Below are positions 57,051 to 64,000 of a DNA stretch of 64,000 nucleotides, one piece after another. The DNA is taken from contig NZ_CAMQZG010000010.1 of NCBI RefSeq assembly GCF_947039605.1, forward strand, positions 18,916 to 82,915. Reading direction: 5' to 3'. The stretch is from an uncultured Clostridium sp. GTDB lineage: Bacteria; Bacillota; Clostridia; Clostridiales; Clostridiaceae. The position numbers and the translations under genes were made by a program. The first letter of the stretch is position 1, and each line of letters begins with the position of its first letter. The notes beneath the pieces are model-generated. The model was not told the origin of the DNA. It saw only the letters and a list, made by a program, of their open reading frames with translations, and ran no database searches.

Positions 57051-57061
57051 ACTAAGTAAAA

Positions 57062-57145
57062 CTAAAAGTTAGCATTTCCTCTCCCTAGCAAGTTACTATT
57101 AAATTTTAATATATACCTTTTTTTAGATCGAGGGTCTCCCTCCAT
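57062..57145 (-). CDS. Upstream ORF, MgtL-like MEGDP leader peptide
   Basis: A 27-codon frame begins MEGDPRSKKRYILKF and ends at a TAG 12 bases before the hairpin. GGTGAT lies five bases before its ATG. The start resembles the MgtL leader peptide of enterobacteria (MEPDPTPLPRRRLKLF), where acidic-proline residues destabilise ribosomes at low Mg2+ and raise expression of the Mg2+ transporter. A gene with Mg2+-sensing domains follows. Translation of the leader is inferred, not shown. Confidence 0.7.
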   Translation of the reverse strand: MEGDPRSKKRYILKFNSNLLGRGNANF

Positions 57146-57235
57146 TTAGTATCACCGTCCTTAATTAAAATATAATTCCTATAATATAATATTATCATAT
57201 TGTTAAAAAATCAAATAAAATTTATATTTGATTTG

Positions 57236-57270
57236 ATAAAAAAAGATCTTAAGACTTAAAAGTCTTAAGA
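57236..57270 (-). terminator. Terminator overlapping the end of the 57249-57896 gene
   Basis: TCTTAAGACTT pairs perfectly with AAGTCTTAAGA, followed by TCTTTTTTT on the minus strand. The stem includes the last codons and stop of the gene. Confidence 0.85.
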
Positions 57271-57896
57271 CCAAATATCAAAGTCCCAGCTAAAAATAAT
57301 TCTCCTACTAGGCAGTATGGCATATAATTTTGAACTACTAATAGCACTAAATTTTCAAATATAAAAACACACATGGTTATCGCAATAAAATTTAATCCAA
57401 TCATATTAGTTGATTTATTTAATTTAACTAATATAGCATGTATTAAAAAATATACAAATAAACTTATATATATTCCCCTAAATAAAATATTTTTACTCAT
57501 TTGAACTGTATACCCATATTCAATACTTAATTTATAAATTGGTTCAAATATTATAATAACACAAGTATATATTGCCCCAACTATACCCATTTTTATTTTT
57601 ATATACTTAAAATCCATATTATCACTTCGCAGAAATATGTAGCTTAAAAGAATTATCAATACTGGAATATATAATAAATCTATAAAAATAATAATTTTTG
57701 CTATTTTTATATCTACCTGAAAACTTAAAAGACTCATAAAAAAAACAAACATATTTTTTATAATCCCAAGAAACAAAAAAATACTTATATATCTTTTAAA
57801 TTTCTTTGGGCTTCTTTTTACATTCTCAAAAAATAGATATAAATAAAAAATAATTATAAGCAACAAAAAGGTGTAATAAGATATTAAAGCTATCAA
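57249..57896 (-). CDS. Seven-helix membrane protein, unknown function
   Basis: This 215-residue protein is almost all hydrophobic helices, about seven, with short charged loops (NVKRSPKKFKR near 25-35). The layout resembles the 7TM sensor half of some clostridial histidine kinases, but no kinase or output domain is attached. It lies between the dagK-like gene and the MgtE-domain gene. I do not recognise the family. Confidence 0.65.
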   Translation of the reverse strand: MIALISYYTFLLLIIIFYLYLFFENVKRSPKKFKRYISIFLFLGIIKNMFVFFMSLLSFQVDIKIAKIIIFIDLLYIPVLIILLSYIFLRSDNMDFKYIKIKMGIVGAIYTCVIIIFEPIYKLSIEYGYTVQMSKNILFRGIYISLFVYFLIHAILVKLNKSTNMIGLNFIAITMCVFIFENLVLLVVQNYMPYCLVGELFLAGTLIFGLKTFKS

Positions 57897-57945
57897 AGCT
57901 TATCCCTCCCTTTATATTAGTTACTTATAATTATTAAGTAAATCA

Positions 57946-58824
57946 CTATTTTATTCCTAAAATCTTAATTCCATCCTTTATACATTTTACATGTAATGGG
58001 AAATCAGGTCCTTTTTCTCCATCTATATCAGTAACAATATCCTCTGATGATTCTATAATTATATTATCAGTCTTAAAATATTCTACTCTTGAATCATTTA
58101 TTATCTCACCTCTTAATACTCTTATAAATAAGTGTATTAATTCTGGAACACTAACAGCTTTAAATATAATAATATCTAGAAGACCATCATCAATTTTTGC
58201 TTCTGTTGCAAGCTTAAAGTTTCCTGCTGTTTGACCATTAAAAGCTAAAACTAGATACATGTGAAATTCTTCTACTCTTCCATTTGTAGTTATTCTCATA
58301 TTAAGCTTTCTAAAATTAGGTAATTGCTCTAGCCCTTTTAGATAATAAGCAAGTTTACCTATTGTATTTTTCAAGTTTACATCTGTTTTTTGAGAGACAT
58401 CTGTAAATAATCCTGTTGAGAGAACATTTACAAAATACTTATCATTTACTTGTCCTAAATCTACTGATTTTGGCTCTGTAGATAATATTTGTTCTACACA
58501 CTTTGTAATATCTGTTGGAATACCTAAAAATTTAGCAAAATCGTTAGCTGTACCCACAGGTAGAATTCCAATTGGCAAATCAAGCCCCTTACTTTTCATT
58601 GCATTCACAACTGAATCTACTGTACCATCTCCACCAGCTAAAAGTATATATTCATAACTGTCATCTATGTCTTCTAAAGCATGTTCAATACCTTCCCCTC
58701 TAGTTATTCTAAAAGGAACTATTGTAAAGTCTTTTTCTTGATGCATTTTTATTACCGTATCTAAATGAGCTAATATTGCATTTTCACCAGAATAAGGATT
58801 ATAAATAAATTTTACCTTTTTCAC
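57946..58824 (-). CDS. YegS/DagK-family lipid kinase
   Basis: The protein phosphorylates diacylglycerol or a related lipid. The 292-residue sequence has FIYNPYSGENA near 6-16, the nucleotide-binding LLAGGDGTVDSVVNAM near 60-75 and LPVGTANDFAKFLGIP near 85-100. Near the C-terminus SEDIVTDIDGEKGPDFPLHV is typical of DgkB. It should recycle diacylglycerol formed during lipoteichoic acid synthesis. Confidence 0.92.
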   Translation of the reverse strand: MKKVKFIYNPYSGENAILAHLDTVIKMHQEKDFTIVPFRITRGEGIEHALEDIDDSYEYILLAGGDGTVDSVVNAMKSKGLDLPIGILPVGTANDFAKFLGIPTDITKCVEQILSTEPKSVDLGQVNDKYFVNVLSTGLFTDVSQKTDVNLKNTIGKLAYYLKGLEQLPNFRKLNMRITTNGRVEEFHMYLVLAFNGQTAGNFKLATEAKIDDGLLDIIIFKAVSVPELIHLFIRVLRGEIINDSRVEYFKTDNIIIESSEDIVTDIDGEKGPDFPLHVKCIKDGIKILGIK

Positions 58825-59118
58825 CTTTTACCTCCACGCTTAAATTAAAACTTTATAATTTTAATTTATAAAGCACTTCTCAATTTCTTTTTTAATCATT
58901 AATATTAAACAAATTATATCATTTATTTAAATCATTGTCGACTTTACACAATTTGTCCTTACTGATATAATTTAAGATATTATTTTGCATAGTTTTATAT
59001 TATATTAAGAATTTTTTTATAATGCAAAAAAGATTGAAAATCCACTTATTTTTTATATTAAAAATAATATACTATTATATAAACTATGTGTGTTAAAAAC
59101 TTAGGAGTGATATTGGTT

Positions 59119-59640
59119 ATGAAAAAAAGTTGTATACCGAACATATTCACATTCATAAACCTTGGATGTGGTGTACTTTCTCTACTCGCAACATTCGATA
59201 AAAAATTTATGCTTTCAGCAGGTCTTATAATACTTGCAGCAATCGTTGATAGATATGACGGAAGAATTGCTAGGTACCTTAATGTTACTAGTGAACTTGG
59301 AAAAGAACTTGATTCTTTAGCCGATCTTGTTTCATTTGGTGTAGCACCTGCAATACTATCATTTGTTTTATACAACTTCAAAGATTTCATGGGATTTGGA
59401 ATCATAGGCTACGCTGCTCTTTTAGCTTTCCCTATATGTGGTGCTTTTAGACTTGCTAGATATAACACAACTGAGTTTGACGGAGAATTTAGAGGTATTC
59501 CTATAACAATAGCTGGATGTATTATGGCTGTATATGCTTTATTTACAGCTAAAGATTTTTTAAATCCATATATACCATTTATTCTTATAGTTATTTTAGC
59601 TTATCTTATGGTAAGTAACTTTAAACTAAAGAAATTATAA
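59119..59640 (+). CDS. pssA: CDP-diacylglycerol--serine O-phosphatidyltransferase
   Basis: The enzyme makes phosphatidylserine, the precursor of phosphatidylethanolamine. The CDP-alcohol phosphatidyltransferase motif is complete near residues 44-69: DRYDGRIAR, then G and two Asp residues with the usual spacing (ELGKELDSLAD). The protein has about 173 residues and six helices. I start at the ATG at 59119 (AGGAG 11 bases upstream); TTG at 59113 is an alternative. No psd gene is adjacent here. Confidence 0.92.
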   Translation: MKKSCIPNIFTFINLGCGVLSLLATFDKKFMLSAGLIILAAIVDRYDGRIARYLNVTSELGKELDSLADLVSFGVAPAILSFVLYNFKDFMGFGIIGYAALLAFPICGAFRLARYNTTEFDGEFRGIPITIAGCIMAVYALFTAKDFLNPYIPFILIVILAYLMVSNFKLKKL

Positions 59641-59678
59641 AAAATAAGCCTCTTTTTATAAGAGAGGCTTATTTTTTT
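59641..59678. terminator. Bidirectional terminator between pssA and a hypothetical gene
   Basis: AATAAGCCTCT pairs with AGAGGCTTATT, followed by a T-run on the plus strand; A-rich sequence at the other end also suits the minus strand. Confidence 0.85.
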
Positions 59679-59695
59679 GCAAATAATTCTTTATT

Positions 59696-60052
59696 CTAAT
59701 CATCTTTTGGATCATCCCTTTGATCATTTTGAAATTTTAATTCATTATCAATTTCTGTTAAAATAATCTCTTTGCTAATCTCAACTTGCAATATTGTTCC
59801 TTTAATTTTTAAATACTCTATATAATTACACTGTGCACAATCTAATGTATCTACTAAGCAGTCTATAAGGTCTCCAATTTCCTCAACTCTTTTTAATGTA
59901 TCTTTAACATCACCTTTTTTAGCTAACGCAATAGAGTTAAGTTCTCCTGCACTCCCTATCAGAAGTCTATATGAATTAACATATTTACCTAGTATATCTA
60001 CTAAACTATTTATTTCTCTAAAATACTGATCGTAAACTATTCTTGAACCCAT
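59696..60052 (-). CDS. Hypothetical soluble protein
   Basis: This protein of about 118 residues starts at the ATG at 60052, with GGAGGTG four bases upstream. It is helical, acidic at the end (QNDQRDDPKDD), and has a Cys pair in LDCAQCNY near residue 79. No family is recognised. It lies downstream of spoVR. Confidence 0.6.
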   Translation of the reverse strand: MGSRIVYDQYFREINSLVDILGKYVNSYRLLIGSAGELNSIALAKKGDVKDTLKRVEEIGDLIDCLVDTLDCAQCNYIEYLKIKGTILQVEISKEIILTEIDNELKFQNDQRDDPKDD

Positions 60053-60083
60053 AAACACCTCCATAAAACCCCAAATAAGATTT

Positions 60084-60118
60084 AAAGGAGTTCAAGTATA
60101 TAAAACTTAAACCCCTTA
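60084..60118 (-). terminator. Probable terminator after spoVR
   Basis: AAGGGGTTTAAG pairs with CTTGAACTCCTT with two mismatches; the T-run is short. Confidence 0.55.
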
Positions 60119-60163
60119 AATTAATTTACAAAAATTATATTTACTCAAACTTAATTACAATTT

Positions 60164-61537
60164 TCACATAGATGTTTGATTTATATTTTTATCATCACAT
60201 ACATATATAACTTCTGTGCCATCTCTATTCTTAGTAGTTAATGTAACTTTTCTTTTCCAAAGTTTATATATATGTTTTAATGTCTTTTTTGTATAGGTTG
60301 AATCTAATTCTCTTCCATCATATACATGCTCTAAATTTAGAGAATACTCTTTTTTATCTAGCTCACTCACTCTTATATATGGGATAGTGCCCACTCCACA
60401 CTCTGAAGCTATTGTATCTCTTATTTTCATCCAACCATCTTCATCAGCAACTTCATCAACCACTATATCAAAACCTTTTTGAGCATACTTAAATAAATCA
60501 AGTTCCTCGCAAAGCTCTTTAGTTAAATATTTTCTTATAAAAGAATTATCTCTCTCTAATGCTCTTACCTCAAACATCTTCTCTCTTCCATATTTTTTAT
60601 CTATATCCTCTAATATTTTAAACCCAATATAATAAGGATTAAGCCCATATGGAATTGGAGATATAACATCATTGTGACGCTTTATAAATTCTAAATACAA
60701 ACCGTCTGAAAGATTTAATTTTTTTAATATATTATAATGCCAAAAACTTGCCCAACCCTCATTTATAATTTTAGTTTCCATTTGAGGTACAAAGTACATG
60801 CTTTCTCTTCTTACAATACTTAATATATTTTTTTCCCATTCTTGTAACTCTCCATAAGTCATTATAAACATCATTAAATCATCATCTGGCTCTAATGGTA
60901 TTTTACTAACATCTGGTGGTGATGTAGGCTCATAAGGATCTAATATGCTTCTTTGTTCTCTTTTACTCATATACTCATCTAACATTCTTTCTTTAATTTC
61001 TTCATTAGATAACTTTTTAACCCCTACAACTCTTGGAACTTGGAATCTTATAGCATGAGCTGCATCTATAACCCTCTCAACTTCCTCATATCCTATACTA
61101 GGGTCATTTATATATCCTCTAATTATATCTGCATCAAGTTTAAACATTTCTAATGTCTGCCTTGCTCTAGTTCCTTCTTTAAAAAGTCTATTATTTTTAA
61201 AGAAATCATTATGACCATATACATGTGCAATAGTTAATATTTGTAATAAAAGTGTGTTATCTCTCATTAAATATGCAAGGCTTGGATTTGAGTTTATAAC
61301 CATCTCATAAGGAAGCCCTGACATATTTAAAGAATATAATGTTTTGTTTTTTTCATATGCTTTTCCATAGCTCCAGTGAGGATACTTTGCTGGCATCCCC
61401 ACATATGACTCATAAGCTAACATATCATTATAACCAATAATTTCAAACTCTTGAGGATAACAATCAAGACCAACTTCTTTCACTATTTCTTCTATCTTCT
61501 CATTCCACTCTTCTAAGTCTTTTAATAAATAATCCAT
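60164..61537 (-). CDS. spoVR: SpoVR family protein
   Basis: SpoVR is needed for normal spore cortex in Bacillus; its biochemical role is unknown. The 457-residue protein has YPHWSYGKAYEK near 53-64, AHVYGHNDFFKNN near 103-115, EGWASFWHYNIL near 262-273 and NPYYIGFKILEDI near 300-312, all family marks. It follows yhbH and prkA with short gaps, forming one operon. Confidence 0.96.
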   Translation of the reverse strand: MDYLLKDLEEWNEKIEEIVKEVGLDCYPQEFEIIGYNDMLAYESYVGMPAKYPHWSYGKAYEKNKTLYSLNMSGLPYEMVINSNPSLAYLMRDNTLLLQILTIAHVYGHNDFFKNNRLFKEGTRARQTLEMFKLDADIIRGYINDPSIGYEEVERVIDAAHAIRFQVPRVVGVKKLSNEEIKERMLDEYMSKREQRSILDPYEPTSPPDVSKIPLEPDDDLMMFIMTYGELQEWEKNILSIVRRESMYFVPQMETKIINEGWASFWHYNILKKLNLSDGLYLEFIKRHNDVISPIPYGLNPYYIGFKILEDIDKKYGREKMFEVRALERDNSFIRKYLTKELCEELDLFKYAQKGFDIVVDEVADEDGWMKIRDTIASECGVGTIPYIRVSELDKKEYSLNLEHVYDGRELDSTYTKKTLKHIYKLWKRKVTLTTKNRDGTEVIYVCDDKNINQTSM

Positions 61538-61550
61538 AGTTTATACCTCC

Positions 61551-62732
61551 CTAGTCATCCTCTTTAAGTTCCTGTGATAACATTTCTTTTAAAGCTACCC
61601 ATAAATCTTTCTTTTCTTTAACAATTACAGGTACAAAATTACTTTTCTCTATTTCTTTTTCAAATCTATAATACATAGTTGTTGAATAAGTTGATGGTAA
61701 AAGTTCTGCATATCCAAATAAATTAGAAACTTCACAAAGCTCATTTACAGCTTGTATAGCTTTTTCATTATCTTCACTCCAGTTATCTCCATCAGACGCA
61801 TAGAAAGGATATATATTCCATCTATTAGGGTTATATTTTTCTTCAATTAATTTTAAAGCTTCATTAAGCCCTGATGATATATATGTTCCTCCTGATTCAC
61901 CTTTATGGAAAAACTCATACTCATTTACATGCTTTGCAACTGTTGTATGTGATATAAATTCAAATGCTAAATTATTATATTTTCTTCTAAGAAACTTAGA
62001 TAATACAAAGAAAAATGACCTTGCAAGATATTTTTTAGTACTATCCATAGAACCCGAAACGTCCATTATAAAAATCATAACAGCATTACTTTCCTTCTTT
62101 GGCTTTTTAGTAACTCTATAATATCTTAAATCTTCTTCTCTAAATGGAAATCTTTCAATTTCTGTACTTTCTCCAACTTCTTCTAAAGCTCTTTTCTTCC
62201 CTTGCATTCTTGAGAACTTAGACATAACTGTTTTCTTTTTAGCAAGTCTTGGTCTTATACCAAATCTTTGATAACCTCTTCTTTTACCCCTACTCTCAAC
62301 AATTATTTCAGAATATTTTTTTCTATCAAGATTAGGAAGGTCTAAATCTTCAACAATATAATCTAAAAGATCATCTAATGTTATTTCTGTTTCATAAACA
62401 TCTTTACCTTCCTCATTTCCAGGTCCACCAGCACCATTCCCCTTACCTTGCTTATCAGATGCTGAACCTATTTTATCCCCTTTTTTCTCATCTCCAGTTC
62501 CAGTTGTTACACCAGAACTGTTTTTACCATATATAAATTGATATTCCTTTATGCCTCTTATAGGTATCTTATACTTTTTGTTTTTACTCTCACCTATGAT
62601 ACTTTCTTCTGATAAAATATCACCTAAATTCTCTTTAATTGACTTCTCTACTAGTTGTCTATGCCTTCTTCTATCCTCAATTGCTCTATCATGTTCAACT
62701 TGATTATCTAATTGATCTCTGAAAATTGCCAT
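61551..62732 (-). CDS. yhbH: YhbH/YeaH family protein with a VWA-like domain
   Basis: This 393-residue protein (DUF444) is encoded between prkA and spoVR in many bacteria. It has a Gly-rich linker near 85-110, and a VWA-like domain at about 215-390 with [15 protein letters not shown] (metal-binding DxSxS). It begins [32 protein letters not shown], as usual for the family. It may be a substrate or partner of the PrkA kinase; that is inference. Confidence 0.94.
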   Translation of the reverse strand: MAIFRDQLDNQVEHDRAIEDRRRHRQLVEKSIKENLGDILSEESIIGESKNKKYKIPIRGIKEYQFIYGKNSSGVTTGTGDEKKGDKIGSASDKQGKGNGAGGPGNEEGKDVYETEITLDDLLDYIVEDLDLPNLDRKKYSEIIVESRGKRRGYQRFGIRPRLAKKKTVMSKFSRMQGKKRALEEVGESTEIERFPFREEDLRYYRVTKKPKKESNAVMIFIMDVSGSMDSTKKYLARSFFFVLSKFLRRKYNNLAFEFISHTTVAKHVNEYEFFHKGESGGTYISSGLNEALKLIEEKYNPNRWNIYPFYASDGDNWSEDNEKAIQAVNELCEVSNLFGYAELLPSTYSTTMYYRFEKEIEKSNFVPVIVKEKKDLWVALKEMLSQELKEDD

Positions 62733-62737
62733 TTAAA

Positions 62738-64000
62738 CTAGTCCTTCCATAAATTATTAGATGCATACTTTAAAATTATATCGCAACAGTGAGGACAGTA
62801 TCCGTTTTTCTCCATTTCAGCGACCATTGTACTATACTTAGCATCTTGCTCTTTATCTCTAACTCTTGAACGAGTTATTATTCTAGATAAATCTTTAACT
62901 GATGCAGTAAGTTTTTTCTCTATAGCTTCTTTTAACGGTTCATATGATTTGTAATCTATCTGTGATCCACTTCTTACAAGGTAGAACATATATGATGTAA
63001 CATCTGCTCTAAAGCCTTTAGCCGAAGCTTCTGAAATTCCTATTTGTTCTTCTATGCTTCTCATAAACTCTTCATCAGGATTCAACTCTTCTCCTGTTGA
63101 ACCATCTTTAATTTTATTTTTATTTATATAAGCCTCTGCATTATCTAAATAGTTATTAAACAAGCTGTCCGCTTGCTCTCTAAATGAATGTATAAATGCT
63201 TTTGTAATTTCTTTTTCAAGAATTTTATTATACTCTTTTCTAATAGTATCCTGAATAAATCCAAGATATTTCTTTTTATCATCTTGAGCTATATCCATCT
63301 CTTTAACAGACTTAATAATACTTTCCATTATACTTAAAGGATTTATACAGTTAGTTTCTGAATTTGAAAGTGCATTATCTATAGCTTTAATTATAAATCT
63401 TGTAGAAATACCTTTCATCCCTTCAAATGAACCAGCCTCTTCCTTAAGTTCTGTAATATCAATTCTCTTAGTTGCACCCTTTTCAACTATGTCTTCACCA
63501 TTGTAAATTTTAAGTTTTGTCATAGGGTCAACTTTCATTGATGGTACAAGTCTTGATAAAACTGCAAACATACCTGCTATCTCAATTGAATGAGGTGCTA
63601 TATGTGCATTAAAGTTTGACTTTTTAATAATTTTCTCATAAATTTTTGTTTCCTCTGTAAGCTCTAAACAGTAAGGTACTTCAACCTTAACTATTCTATC
63701 TAAAATAGCTTCATTAGTATGATCTGATTTAAATCTAGTCCACTCTGCTTCATTTGAATGAGCTATAATAAGACCATCAAAATAAATCATAGAACCCTTA
63801 CCTGGTGATGGTATAGACTTTTCTTGAGTAGCTGTAATGATTGTGTGTAAATACTCAACATCATTCTTAAATACTTCAATAAACTCAACCATCCCTCTAT
63901 TACCAACATTAAATGCTCCATTAAGTGAAAATATTCTTGGATCATCCTCTGCATACATATCCATTCTTGAAATATCAATTGACCCATTTAGAATACTAGT
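62738..64000 (-). CDS. prkA: PrkA AAA+ serine protein kinase, C-terminal part
   Basis: PrkA is a Ser protein kinase/AAA+ ATPase active in stationary phase and sporulation. The window holds only the last 420 codons; the frame is still open at 64000, and the N-terminus with Walker A is missing. Visible are the AAA continuation (FDGLIIAHSNEAEW near 75 of this fragment), LSRLVPSMKVDPMTKLKIYNG and the C-terminal CPHCCDIILKYAS. YhbH follows after five bases. Confidence 0.93.
   Translation of the reverse strand, partial: TSILNGSIDISRMDMYAEDDPRIFSLNGAFNVGNRGMVEFIEVFKNDVEYLHTIITATQEKSIPSPGKGSMIYFDGLIIAHSNEAEWTRFKSDHTNEAILDRIVKVEVPYCLELTEETKIYEKIIKKSNFNAHIAPHSIEIAGMFAVLSRLVPSMKVDPMTKLKIYNGEDIVEKGATKRIDITELKEEAGSFEGMKGISTRFIIKAIDNALSNSETNCINPLSIMESIIKSVKEMDIAQDDKKKYLGFIQDTIRKEYNKILEKEITKAFIHSFREQADSLFNNYLDNAEAYINKNKIKDGSTGEELNPDEEFMRSIEEQIGISEASAKGFRADVTSYMFYLVRSGSQIDYKSYEPLKEAIEKKLTASVKDLSRIITRSRVRDKEQDAKYSTMVAEMEKNGYCPHCCDIILKYASNNLWKD

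Noticed and set aside
57023..57175. M-box magnesium riboswitch before the MgtE-domain gene
   Set aside because: The conserved M-box pieces (for example GTTAGGTGAGGCTCCT) are absent. The upstream ORF plus hairpin explains the leader better.

Overview
The window is AT-rich DNA from a spore-forming member of the Clostridia, most likely close to the Peptostreptococcaceae. The evidence is strong AGGAGG-type ribosome sites, T-box leaders, the cggR-gapA-pgk-tpiA-gpmI glycolytic block, and a prkA-yhbH-spoVR cluster. The genus is inference. Nearly all genes lie on the minus strand.

Region by region (minus-strand order is from high to low coordinates). At 1-5232 are a partial membrane-anchored coiled-coil protein, an ECF transporter (S component, double ATPase, EcfT) and a lone 1-phosphofructokinase. 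At 5290-9600 is an accessory patch: a stop-containing gene remnant, a metallo-hydrolase, a collapsed OppD/OppF remnant, a MazG-like protein, and a GIY-YIG/DUF2075 helicase that may act in defence. At 9700-12640 are a Dus enzyme, a stand-alone LAGLIDADG endonuclease, and ssrA (tmRNA), whose T-loop is split by a group I intron of about 339 nt. At 12640-20800 are a peptide transporter, hxlR, xpt, mprF, smpB and rnr. At 21000-34670 are secG, eno, a tryptophan transporter behind a Trp T-box, dut, gpmI, tpiA, pgk, gapA, cggR and rpoN; the CggR operator is visible. At 34830-42830 is one B12 operon under a cobalamin riboswitch (cbiP, btuFCD, cobU, cobS, cobC, cblT, cblS). At 42950-55400 are housekeeping genes, ddl, an orphan histidine kinase, nth, plsC, a queG-like gene and cysE-cysK behind a Cys T-box. 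At 55750-64000 are a soluble MgtE-domain protein with an unusual leader, lipid genes (dagK-like, pssA) and spoVR-yhbH-prkA, with prkA running off the end.

Two items stand out. The first is the leader at 57023-57175, which has a 27-codon upstream ORF beginning MEGDP and a hairpin that buries the AGGAGG of an MgtE-N/CBS gene. This closely resembles the logic of the enterobacterial MgtL leader and could be a magnesium-sensing switch. The second is the intron-split ssrA with a homing-endonuclease gene outside the intron, convergent with ssrA and sharing its terminator.

Several start codons were moved from the longest ORF because the Shine-Dalgarno sequence lies inside it (fruK, dtpT, xpt, secG, tpiA, pgk, cggR, rpoN, cbiP, degV, trmL, cysK, pssA and others).
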